A stretch of DNA of 64,000 nucleotides, from contig AP024676.1 in NCBI GenBank assembly GCA_025998955.1, positions 3,162,001-3,226,000 of the forward strand, in the 5' to 3' direction. The translations under genes were made by a program, and so were the position numbers. This DNA comes from Candidatus Roseilinea sp. (GTDB lineage Bacteria; Chloroflexota; Anaerolineae; J036; Brachytrichaceae). Of this stretch, positions 33,745 to 41,018 are shown piece by piece. Position 1 is the stretch's first letter. Every line of letters starts with the position of its first letter. The notes under the pieces are model-generated. The model saw only the letters and a program-made list of their open reading frames with translations. It made no database searches and was not told the origin of the DNA.

Positions 33745-34242
33745 TCACAGGTAACGCGCGCAGTAGCTCAGGTCGTCGCTGCCGGCCAGGAAGATCACCC
33801 GTTGGTCATAGACCGCGACGACCAGGCTCTCGTTCAACCCCCATAGCCATGTGTGCAGGCCGAAGCACTCCACGTTCACGACGCGGCGGGCGTACCAGTT
33901 GTAGGTGTATGAGCTGTGGTGCTTGGTGATGCGCCAGCCGGCGCGGACGAGCTGATCGGTGTAATTGGCCGCCAGCGCCGGATCGGGCATGCGCAGCTTG
34001 TAGACGCGCTCGCAGAATTCCGGCATGCGGTTGATGCGCACCTTGGCACAGGTGTCGTGCATCAACGTCGCAGTGGGATACTTCGGCAGCAAGCTGATTT
34101 GGATGGCGCGGCGCACGAGCGGGAAGAAGCGCATGCTCACGCCGACTGCCGGCAGGCTGGCCGCGACCACGGCGACGAGGACGAGCAGGCGCAGCGCAAG
34201 TGCCAGCGCGCTGGTTTGTGTGAGGGCAAGCGCAATCCTCAT
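33745..34242 (-). CDS. Hypothetical exported protein
   Basis: A 165-residue protein with an N-terminal hydrophobic segment (~4-36, signal or anchor) and an extracytoplasmic domain. That domain has four Cys (DTCAKV, EFCERV, ECFGL, SYCARYL) and an aromatic stretch SSYTYNWYARR. I do not recognise the family. It starts 8 bp after the purL stop on the same strand, so the two are likely co-transcribed, although no functional link is apparent. Confidence 0.6.
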   Translation of the reverse strand: MRIALALTQTSALALALRLLVLVAVVAASLPAVGVSMRFFPLVRRAIQISLLPKYPTATLMHDTCAKVRINRMPEFCERVYKLRMPDPALAANYTDQLVRAGWRITKHHSSYTYNWYARRVVNVECFGLHTWLWGLNESLVVAVYDQRVIFLAGSDDLSYCARYL

Positions 34243-34250
34243 ACTTCTCT

Positions 34251-37199
34251 TCAGCCCTCCACCAGCGGCGTCCCGTCGGGGAGCCGCACGGCGGGCGATT
34301 CCGTCGTGACGCCGATTATCGCCCAGGGCAGGCCCTGCAGCATCGCCTCGAATGCCGGCGCGTGTTCGGGTGCCACCTCCACGACGATCCGCCCGTTGCT
34401 TTCGCTAAACAGCGCCACCGGCAAGTCTGGATGCCCGAGTTGTTCAAGCTGGATGCCCAGTTGGCCGGCCTGCGCCATTTCGGCCAGTGCCACGGCCAGC
34501 CCGCCCTCGCTGCAATCGTGCGCCGCGCGCACTAGCCCGCGCGTGATGGCGTTGTGCAGCGCCGTGTAGAGCGCAGGCGCGTGTTCGGGCAAGGTTGGCG
34601 TTGTTGTGGCGAAGGGGGGGATGGTGTCGGTAGTGTCGTTGGTGTCGGCTTCTGGCGCCGTATCATTATTCATGACTCCGAGAATTTCTTCGAACAACGA
34701 TCCGGCGAGTTCGTCTTTCGTCTCGCCCAACAGATACACGCGCGATCCGGCGCGCTTCAGATCCATCGTCACGCACTTCGTCACGTCGTCCACGATGCCG
34801 ATGGCCGAGATGAGCAGCGTGCCCGGAATGCTGATGCGATTGCCTTGTGCGTCGCGATAGGTGTTGTTGAGCGAGTCTTTGCCGCTGATGAACGGCGCGC
34901 GGTAGTGTAGCGCTGCGTCGTAGCAACCGCGACATGCTTCTACCAGCCCGCCCAGTTCGACCGGATCGTTCGGATCGCCCCAGCAAAAGTTATCCAGCAG
35001 CGCGATGCGCGAGGGATCGGCGCCGACACAGACCAAGTTGCGCACCGCCTCGTCCACGACGCTCACCGCCATCGCATACGCATCGTGCTTCCCGATGTTG
35101 GGGTTGATGCCGCAGGCCAGCGCAAAGCCGCGCAGCCCGCGCGTGCCTTGCGGCTTGATCACCACCGCATCGCTCGGCCCATGATTGCCCATGCCGACCA
35201 GCGGCTTGATCACCGTGCCGCCTTGCACTTCGTGGTCGTAGACGCGAATTACATCCTCCTTCGACGCCACGTTCGGATGCGCCAGCATCTTCGCGACCAG
35301 TTGACTCGGTGACCAGCCGAGAGCGCGGCGCGCGCCTCGCTCTCCTCGTCTTCCCCTCCCTATGTCTGCCCGTCTCCTTGTCCCCTTGTCTCCCCGTCCG
35401 CTCACCACTGCGCGCATCACACGCCGCGGCAGGCCGCTGTGCAAAAAGAGCATGCTCAGGTCGCACAACGTTTGATCGCCGTAGCACACGCGCAGTTGAC
35501 CATCGCCGGTGAACTCGCCGATGTCGCTCATTTCGCAGTCGAAGCGATTGCAGATCGCCTGCAGCGCGGGTAGATGATGTTGCGGCACGGCCAGCACCAT
35601 GCGTTCTTGCGCCTCGCTCAGCCAAATCTCCCACGGCGCCAGGCCGGCGTACTTGAGCGGCACGCGCTCGAGTTGCACGCGCACGCCCAGTTCGCTGCCC
35701 ATCTCGCCAACGGCGGAGGAGAGGCCGCCGGCGCCGCAGTCGGTGATGGCGTGGTAGAGCTTCGCGTCGCGCGCCGCCATCACCACCTCCAGCACGTTCT
35801 TCTCAACGATCGGGTTGCCGATCTGTACCGATGCGCCGGCCACGTCGCCGGTCTCGTGGGTGAGCGCAGCCGAGCTGAACGTCGCGCCGCGCAGGCCATC
35901 GCGACCGGTGCGCCCGCCCAGCACGATGATCCGATCCCCCACTCGAGGCGCGCGCGGATGCGCGTTCGCCGGCGCAATGCCGACGCACCCGCAATACACC
36001 AGCGGGTTGGCGATGTAGCCTTCGTCATACACGATCGCGCCGCTGACGGTGGGGATGCCCATCTTGTTGCCGTAGTCCTCGATGCCGGCGATCACGCCCG
36101 AGCGCACGCGGCGCGGATGCAATACGCCCTCTGGCAGCGCGTCGAACGGCCAATCCTGCGGCCCGAAGCACAGCACATCGGTGTTGGCAATCGGGCGCGC
36201 GCTGACGGCGATGATGTCGCGGATCACGCCACCGACGCCGGTGTTTGCGCCGCCAAACGGCTCGATGGCCGAAGGATGGTTGTGCGTCTCGGCCTTGAAC
36301 GCAAGGTCGAACTCCTCGTCGAAGGCGATCACGCCGGCGTTATCTACAAATGCGCTCTTCACCCATGGCGCAGCGATCTCGTCCGTGGCGCGTTTGATGA
36401 AGGTTTTGAGCAGGCTGTCCACCTGACGCAAGACGCGAGACCCAGGATCGTCCTTCGTCTTGCGTCCTGAGTCTTCTACCTCGATCATCGCCTTGAACGT
36501 CTTGTGCACGCAGTGCTCGCTCCACGTTTGCGCCAGTGTTTCGATCTCGGCGTCGGTGGGGTCGCGGCCGATCTCGACGAAGTAATTGCGGATGGCGCGC
36601 ATCTCATCGAGATTGAGCGCCAGCCGGCGCTCGCGGCTCAATCGCATCAGCGCCTCGTCGTCCGCATTGCGCATTGGGATGATCTCGATGTGCGGGTTTT
36701 CTGCCGTCGCGTAGTGCAGATACGGGGCGATCGGCGCGCCGATGGTGAACGTCTGGATCACGTCGTTGGCCAGCAGGCGCCGGGCGATGCGTGCGACCTG
36801 CCCGGCATCGAGCGCGCCATGCAGGACGTAGCGCACGCCGGTGGCCGCGCGCTCGATGCCGCTCACGCCCAACTCGCGCGCCGCGCGCGTCAGTTCATCG
36901 GCCACGGCGTCGGTGACGCCGGGGCGCAGCGCGACTTCGACGGCATGCGCGCCTGCCGGCTGGAGCGATGCGCCCCGCGTGTAGGTCTGCGTCACCGGAT
37001 CGCACAAGAGTTGCTCGGCGATGCGCGCCACGTCGCCTTCGTCCAGCGCGCCGCTGAGGAAGTACAGGTCGGCGATTTCGACGGCGACCGGCACGGCAAT
37101 GCCGAGCGATTGGATATCGGCAGCAATGGCGACGCAACGCGCGTCGCGGTAGGTCGGGCGAGGGTGAACTTCGATTCGATAGATCACTTTGCTTACCAT
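34251..37199 (-). CDS. purL: Phosphoribosylformylglycinamidine synthase, PurS-PurL fusion
   Basis: The 982-residue enzyme of purine synthesis converts FGAR and glutamine to FGAM with the PurQ subunit (not in the window). Two tandem PurS-like modules occupy ~1-80 and ~85-165 (IAEQLLCDPVTQTYT; IARRLLANDVIQTFT). The PurL core follows: WSEHCVHKTF, FKAETHNHPSAIEPFGGANTGVGG, DCGAGGLSSAVGEMGSELGV, PFISGKDSLNN and AHDCSEGGLAVALAEMA. Three low-complexity stretches with short-period repeat DNA interrupt the core (EDSGRKTKDDPGSRV; GRGDKGTRRRADIGRGRRG; PEADTNDTTDTIPP), all in frame. ATG 37199 (MVSKVIYRIEV) is chosen because the PurS fold begins there. Confidence 0.93.
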   Translation of the reverse strand: MVSKVIYRIEVHPRPTYRDARCVAIAADIQSLGIAVPVAVEIADLYFLSGALDEGDVARIAEQLLCDPVTQTYTRGASLQPAGAHAVEVALRPGVTDAVADELTRAARELGVSGIERAATGVRYVLHGALDAGQVARIARRLLANDVIQTFTIGAPIAPYLHYATAENPHIEIIPMRNADDEALMRLSRERRLALNLDEMRAIRNYFVEIGRDPTDAEIETLAQTWSEHCVHKTFKAMIEVEDSGRKTKDDPGSRVLRQVDSLLKTFIKRATDEIAAPWVKSAFVDNAGVIAFDEEFDLAFKAETHNHPSAIEPFGGANTGVGGVIRDIIAVSARPIANTDVLCFGPQDWPFDALPEGVLHPRRVRSGVIAGIEDYGNKMGIPTVSGAIVYDEGYIANPLVYCGCVGIAPANAHPRAPRVGDRIIVLGGRTGRDGLRGATFSSAALTHETGDVAGASVQIGNPIVEKNVLEVVMAARDAKLYHAITDCGAGGLSSAVGEMGSELGVRVQLERVPLKYAGLAPWEIWLSEAQERMVLAVPQHHLPALQAICNRFDCEMSDIGEFTGDGQLRVCYGDQTLCDLSMLFLHSGLPRRVMRAVVSGRGDKGTRRRADIGRGRRGERGARRALGWSPSQLVAKMLAHPNVASKEDVIRVYDHEVQGGTVIKPLVGMGNHGPSDAVVIKPQGTRGLRGFALACGINPNIGKHDAYAMAVSVVDEAVRNLVCVGADPSRIALLDNFCWGDPNDPVELGGLVEACRGCYDAALHYRAPFISGKDSLNNTYRDAQGNRISIPGTLLISAIGIVDDVTKCVTMDLKRAGSRVYLLGETKDELAGSLFEEILGVMNNDTAPEADTNDTTDTIPPFATTTPTLPEHAPALYTALHNAITRGLVRAAHDCSEGGLAVALAEMAQAGQLGIQLEQLGHPDLPVALFSESNGRIVVEVAPEHAPAFEAMLQGLPWAIIGVTTESPAVRLPDGTPLVEG
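34594..34662. repeat. In-frame repeat insertion in purL (GTGTCGTTGGTGTCG type)
   Basis: GGTGTCGG, TAGTGTCG and TTGGTGTCG units on the plus strand encode the low-complexity segment ADTNDTTDTIPP in PurL. The same unit type forms the tail of nanE and its downstream gap (39061-39177). Confidence 0.6.
35326..35402. repeat. In-frame repeat insertion in purL (CTTGTCTCCCC type)
   Basis: Degenerate 8-9 bp units (GTCTCCTT, GTCCCCTT, GTCTCCCC, TCTTCCCC, TCTGCCC) occur here. They encode a Gly/Arg-rich stretch where PurL proteins have a loop between RRVMRAVV and LGWSPSQLVAKM. Confidence 0.6.
36421..36478. repeat. In-frame repeat insertion in purL (GACGCAAGAC type)
   Basis: Units GACGCAAGACGCGAGAC and their complement GTCTTGCGTCCTGAGTC form inverted arms inside the gene and encode EDSGRKTKDDPGSRV. 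The unit matches the intergenic hairpin at 1918-1972. Confidence 0.65.
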
Positions 37200-37254
37200 G
37201 AAGATCACGAAAGGCGCGAAGTCGCTTTGGGGTGCGTCGCAGTCCTTCGTGGTC
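37200..37254. repeat. Imperfect inverted repeat between purL and proB
   Basis: GAAGATCACGAAAGGCGCGAAG on the left and TCCTTCGTGGTCT on the right are imperfect complements. They resemble the CACGAAGAAGG/CTTCGTGCTCTCGTG repeat at 42105-42236, so they belong to one dispersed family. Confidence 0.45.
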
Positions 37255-37274
37255 TGAATTTCAGATCGCGATTC

Positions 37275-37280
37275 TATAAT
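37275..37280 (+). promoter_or_regulatory. -10 hexamer TATAAT before proB
   Basis: A perfect TATAAT ends 7 bp before GTG 37288. This spacing favours a leaderless mRNA starting at that GTG; the -35 region is weak. Confidence 0.5.
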
Positions 37281-37287
37281 CCTGCGC

Positions 37288-38403
37288 GTGACTGCGATGC
37301 CCACCATCGAGACGCTCGTCGTCAAAGTCGGCACCAGCACGCTCACCGCCGGCACGTCGCATCTCAACCGCCGGCGCATGCTCGAAATCGCGCAGCAGAT
37401 CGTGTGCGCGCGCGAGCAGAGCGTGCGCGTGGTGCTGGTGTCGTCTGGCGCGATGGCCGCCGGGCGCGAGCGGCTGGGCTTAGAGAAACTCAACGGTCGG
37501 CTGCCGTTGCCGGAGAAGCAGATGCTGGCCGCCGTCGGCCAGACGCACCTGATGGCGCTGTGGGAACAGGTCTTCGGCATGTTCGACGTGCGCGTGGCGC
37601 AGGTGCTGCTCACCCGCGCCGATCTGAGCGACCGCCGGCGCTATTTGAACGCCCGCGACACGCTGTTGACCATTCTTGCCCACAATATCCTGCCCATCGT
37701 CAACGAAAACGACGCCGTCACTACCGAAGAAATCCGAGTCGGCGACAACGACAACCTCTCTGCACTCGTGACGAACGTGCTGGATGCCGACCTGTTGTTG
37801 ATCCTGAGCGACATAGACGGCTTGTTCACCGCCGATCCGCGCAAAGACAAGAGCGCGAAGCTGATCGGCGAGGTGCGTGAGATTGATGACCACATCCGCG
37901 CGCTGGCCGGCGGCAGCAAAACCGGCCTCGGCGTGGGCGGCATGAGCACCAAAATTCAAGCCGCCGAGCTGGTGACGCGCGCCGGCGCAAGCATGATCGT
38001 TGCGCATGGGGCGCGCCCCAACGTGATCCTGGACGCCATCGGCGGCCGGCCGGTCGGCACGCACTTCCTGCCGACCGTCACGCAGATCGAGAGCCGCAAA
38101 CGCTGGATCCTGTCGGAGCGCACCAGCGGCGCCTTCGTGGCCGACGACGGCGCAGTGCGCGCACTGAGGAGTGGCAAGAGCCTGCTGCCGGTGGGGGTAA
38201 AGGAAGTGATCGGCGAGTTCGAGCGCGGCGAGTTCGTCGCCGTGCGCGATGCGCAGGGGCGCGAGGTGGCGCGTGGGATCACGCGTTATAGCGCGCGCGA
38301 CGCTTCGCGCATCGCCGGTAGGCGCTCCGATCAGATCGAAAAAATCCTCGGCTACAGCTACGCCCCGATGCTCATCCACGCGGACGATCTGGTCGTGCTA
38401 TGA
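37288..38403 (+). CDS. proB: Glutamate 5-kinase
   Basis: The 371-residue enzyme phosphorylates glutamate in the first step of proline synthesis (cytosol). The amino-acid-kinase domain shows VVKVGTSTLT, VVLVSSGAMAAGR, PIVNENDAV, GDNDNLSALV, SDIDGLFTADPR and GGMSTKIQAAELV. A C-terminal PUA domain (~275-365, RWILSERTSGAFVADDGAV) is present, as in most bacterial ProB. The GTG start at 37288 is favoured by the -10 position; ATG 37297 is possible. The stop overlaps the nanE start (ATGA). No proA is adjacent. Confidence 0.94.
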   Translation: MTAMPTIETLVVKVGTSTLTAGTSHLNRRRMLEIAQQIVCAREQSVRVVLVSSGAMAAGRERLGLEKLNGRLPLPEKQMLAAVGQTHLMALWEQVFGMFDVRVAQVLLTRADLSDRRRYLNARDTLLTILAHNILPIVNENDAVTTEEIRVGDNDNLSALVTNVLDADLLLILSDIDGLFTADPRKDKSAKLIGEVREIDDHIRALAGGSKTGLGVGGMSTKIQAAELVTRAGASMIVAHGARPNVILDAIGGRPVGTHFLPTVTQIESRKRWILSERTSGAFVADDGAVRALRSGKSLLPVGVKEVIGEFERGEFVAVRDAQGREVARGITRYSARDASRIAGRRSDQIEKILGYSYAPMLIHADDLVVL

Positions 38404-39149
38404 CGGCAATTCCTCGCGGGCTGATCGTCTCTTGTCAGGCTTCGCCGGGCGAGCCGCTGTTCGGCGCGCCCATCATGGCCGCGATGGCGCGCGCCGCGGA
38501 AATCGGCGGCGCCGTGGCCATCCGCGCCAACGGACCGGACGACATCGCCGCCATCCGGCGGGCAGTGCGCCTGCCGATCATCGGCCTGTGGAAGCTGCGC
38601 GCGTCGGACAGCCCGGTGTACATCACGCCCCATCGTGCCGCTGCCGAGGCGATCGCTCGCGCCGGCTGCGACGTGATCGCCCTGGATGCCACGCCTCGCC
38701 CACGCGCCGACGGCGCGACGCTCGACGACTTAATCCCGTTCATCCGCGACGTGCTGGGGAAGCCGGTGATGGCTGACTGCGCATGCCTGGAAGATGCGCT
38801 GCAGGCCGAGTCGTTGGGCGCGGACTACATCGGTACGACGCTGGCCGGCTACGCCTGGCCGCACGGCCGGCCGATGACCGATGGACCCGACCTGGCATTC
38901 GTGGGCGAATTGGTCGGCCGCGTGACGAAGCCGATCATCGCCGAGGGGCGCTTCTACCTGCCCGAGCAGGTGGCGCGGGCGCTGGCGCTCGGCGCGCATG
39001 CCGTGTGCATTGGCGGCGCCATCACCCGGCCACAGGACATCACCCGGCGATTTGTCGTAGAGGGTGTGAGTGGTGTCAACGGTGTCGCTGGCGTCGGTGA
39101 TGTCCCTGCCAACGACACCAACGACACTGACGACACCATCCGACACTAA
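38400..39149 (+). CDS. nanE: N-acetylmannosamine-6-phosphate 2-epimerase
   Basis: This TIM-barrel enzyme interconverts ManNAc-6-P and GlcNAc-6-P in sialic acid/amino-sugar catabolism. Family blocks: GLIVSCQASPGEPL, PIIGLWKL, YITPHRAAAEAIARAGCDVIALDAT, VMADCACLEDALQAESLGADYIGTTLAGY, IIAEGRF and HAVCIGGAITRP. After ITRRFV (about residue 220) the last ~30 residues are encoded by a GTGTCNNNG/ACGACACC repeat and look acquired. The ATG overlaps the proB stop by 4 bp, so translation is probably coupled. Other nan genes are not in the window. Confidence 0.92.
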   Translation: MTAIPRGLIVSCQASPGEPLFGAPIMAAMARAAEIGGAVAIRANGPDDIAAIRRAVRLPIIGLWKLRASDSPVYITPHRAAAEAIARAGCDVIALDATPRPRADGATLDDLIPFIRDVLGKPVMADCACLEDALQAESLGADYIGTTLAGYAWPHGRPMTDGPDLAFVGELVGRVTKPIIAEGRFYLPEQVARALALGAHAVCIGGAITRPQDITRRFVVEGVSGVNGVAGVGDVPANDTNDTDDTIRH

Positions 39150-39177
39150 CGACACCGACCACACCATCCGACGCTGA
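39061..39177. repeat. Short-period inverted repeat at the nanE 3' end
   Basis: The left part has GGTGTCAAC, GGTGTCGCT and GGCGTCGGT; the right part has ACGACACCA, ACGACACTG, ACGACACCA and ACGACACCG, complementary in sense. It covers the nanE tail and the gap before the DUF4127 gene. It matches the insertion at 34594-34662 in purL. Confidence 0.7.
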
Positions 39178-39180
39178 TCC

Positions 39181-40632
39181 ATGCGCCTCGTCCTGCTGCC
39201 CCTCGACGAACGCCCGGTCAACACGCGCTATCCGGCGCAGATCGCCGCGATCGCCGGCGCGCAGATCGTGCTCCCGCCGGCCGGCGCGCTGCCCGACATG
39301 AAGCGCCCGGCCGCACGCGCGTGGCTGATCGGTTGGCTGGCCGACGAGGCCGCCGACTGCGACGGCATCATCGCCTCGATTGACCTGCTCGGCTATGGCG
39401 GCTTGATCGCCTCGCGCACCAGCGATGATGACATTGCCTCGGTGTTGCGCGCCATCGAGCCGCTAACCATGCTGCGCGCGCCGGGGCGACCGGTGTTTGC
39501 CTTCAACGTGATCCAGCGCATCAGCAACGCCGACGATGCCACCGAAGAACCGGACTACTGGGCGACCTATGGCCGTCGGCTCTACCGCTACTCTCGCGCG
39601 CTGGATGCGGCCGGTTCGGCCGGCGATTCCGGCGATATTCCGAACGATGTGTTGCGCGACTGGCTGACCCGGCGGGCACGCAATCACGCCGTCAATTTGG
39701 CCATGCTGCGCGAAGCTGCGCTGGGCAAGTTCGACCTGCTCGTCATTCCCTCGGACGACACCTCGCCCGTGGGGCTGAGCGCACGCGAGCGCAAACATCT
39801 TGAATTCTGGCGCGACGCGCTCCTGCCGAAGGATGAGCGCGTGTTGATGTATCCAGGCGCAGACGACTTGGGCAGCGCGCTGACGGCGCGCATGATCAAC
39901 GACAAGCGCGGCCATGCCCCGCGCGTCTTCGTGCACTACGCGGATGAATGGATGAAGGACAACATCGCGCCTTTCGAGGATCGTCCGATCCATCAGGCGG
40001 TCGCGACGCAGGTCATGGCCGTCGGCGCGCGCCAGGTGGATACGCCGGACGAGTCCGATGTGATCCTCGTCGTCAGCCCGCCATTCGAGCGCATAGGCGA
40101 CCGCGACCCACACTGGCGCGATCATGACGCGCAGCAGCGACGCGCGGCACTGCTGCCCACCGTGATTCGAATTGCGCGTTGGCAGGAAGCAGGCCGGCGC
40201 GTCGCCGTGGCCGACGTCGCCTTCCCCAACGGCGCAGAGCCAACGCTGGTCGAGCTACTGTTCGAGCACGTGGATGTCCCACAGCTGGCGGCTTTCGGTG
40301 GATGGAATACCGCCGGCAACACGCTGGGCAGCGTGCTGGGCACAGCGTGCGTGCCATGCGATGACGACCGCGCCCGGCGCATCGCGCTGGCACATCACCT
40401 GCTGGAAGATTGGGGCTACCAATCGGTGGTGCGCGACGCGCTGCGCAACTGGTTGCAGGCGACTTTCGGCCAGCCCAACATCCCGGCGGCGCACCTGGAG
40501 TTGGCGACACGCTTCACTGCCGATCAGCTCGATTCGATCGCGGCGCGCATCCGAGCGGCCGGCCTGCCCTGTGCGCCGGCCAACGTGTGCCATCCCTGGC
40601 GGCGCACATTCGAGGTGGATTTCGATTTGTAG
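39181..40632 (+). CDS. DUF4127-family protein
   Basis: The 483-residue cytosolic protein starts with the DUF4127 signature LLPLDERPVNTRYP. It contains DGIIASIDLLGYGGLIASR, LLVIPSDDTSPVGLSARER, LMYPGADDLGSALTARM and GWNTAGNTLGSVLGTA. Length is typical. The family has no established reaction, but it often lies next to sugar catabolism and family-20-type glycosidase genes. Here it follows nanE, consistent with amino-sugar metabolism (inference). Confidence 0.88.
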   Translation: MRLVLLPLDERPVNTRYPAQIAAIAGAQIVLPPAGALPDMKRPAARAWLIGWLADEAADCDGIIASIDLLGYGGLIASRTSDDDIASVLRAIEPLTMLRAPGRPVFAFNVIQRISNADDATEEPDYWATYGRRLYRYSRALDAAGSAGDSGDIPNDVLRDWLTRRARNHAVNLAMLREAALGKFDLLVIPSDDTSPVGLSARERKHLEFWRDALLPKDERVLMYPGADDLGSALTARMINDKRGHAPRVFVHYADEWMKDNIAPFEDRPIHQAVATQVMAVGARQVDTPDESDVILVVSPPFERIGDRDPHWRDHDAQQRRAALLPTVIRIARWQEAGRRVAVADVAFPNGAEPTLVELLFEHVDVPQLAAFGGWNTAGNTLGSVLGTACVPCDDDRARRIALAHHLLEDWGYQSVVRDALRNWLQATFGQPNIPAAHLELATRFTADQLDSIAARIRAAGLPCAPANVCHPWRRTFEVDFDL

Positions 40633-40637
40633 GCGGA

Positions 40638-40643
40638 TAGAAT
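40638..40643 (+). promoter_or_regulatory. -10 hexamer TAGAAT before the Cys-rich gene
   Basis: TAGAAT ends 7 bp before ATG 40651, with no ribosome site, consistent with a leaderless mRNA that starts just after the DUF4127 stop. Confidence 0.4.
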
Positions 40644-40650
40644 CGCGCCG

Positions 40651-40989
40651 ATGAAGACGCCCGCCGGCAAAGAGTGCCGGTTTTATTACGCCGACTACTA
40701 CCGCGGCAGCGAGAAGCAAGAGTGCCGGCTGATCGGCCGCAACCCCGATGGTGGACGATGGCGACCCCGCCACTGCAACACCTGCCCGGTCCCCGACATT
40801 CTGCGCCAGAACGCCTGTCCCCATCTGGCCATCGAAGGCAAGGTAGAGCGGTCGCTGCTCGGGCTGCGCGAGCGAGTGGTGGTGTATGCGGTGTGCGCCA
40901 AGCACATGGTCGAGGTGAGCAAGCCGGAAGTCGGTTGCGGCCACTGCCACGAGGAGGCAGCGCTGGTGCTGGGCCGGCAAGGTGAGTAA
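40651..40989 (+). CDS. Cys-rich hypothetical protein
   Basis: A 112-residue protein with eight cysteines in regular pairs (KECRFYY, QECRLI, HCNTCPVPDIL, NACPHL, AVCAKH, VGCGHCHEE), likely binding one or two zinc ions or an Fe-S cluster. The N-terminal CRFYYADYYRGSEKQECRL block looks conserved, but I do not know the family. It sits between the DUF4127 and HDAC-family genes. Confidence 0.65.
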   Translation: MKTPAGKECRFYYADYYRGSEKQECRLIGRNPDGGRWRPRHCNTCPVPDILRQNACPHLAIEGKVERSLLGLRERVVVYAVCAKHMVEVSKPEVGCGHCHEEAALVLGRQGE

Positions 40990-41018
40990 ACTAGCCCATC
41001 ATTGGCATCACAGCTCGC

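Noticed and set aside
37200-37613. Extended N-terminus of PurL upstream of 37199
   Set aside because: The upstream codons are antisense to proB and Ser/Arg/Thr-rich. The PurS fold begins at the ATG at 37199.
36504-37880. 458-codon plus-strand frame spanning the purL 5' end and proB
   Set aside because: It is antisense to PurS modules and out of frame in proB; composition is typical of shadows.
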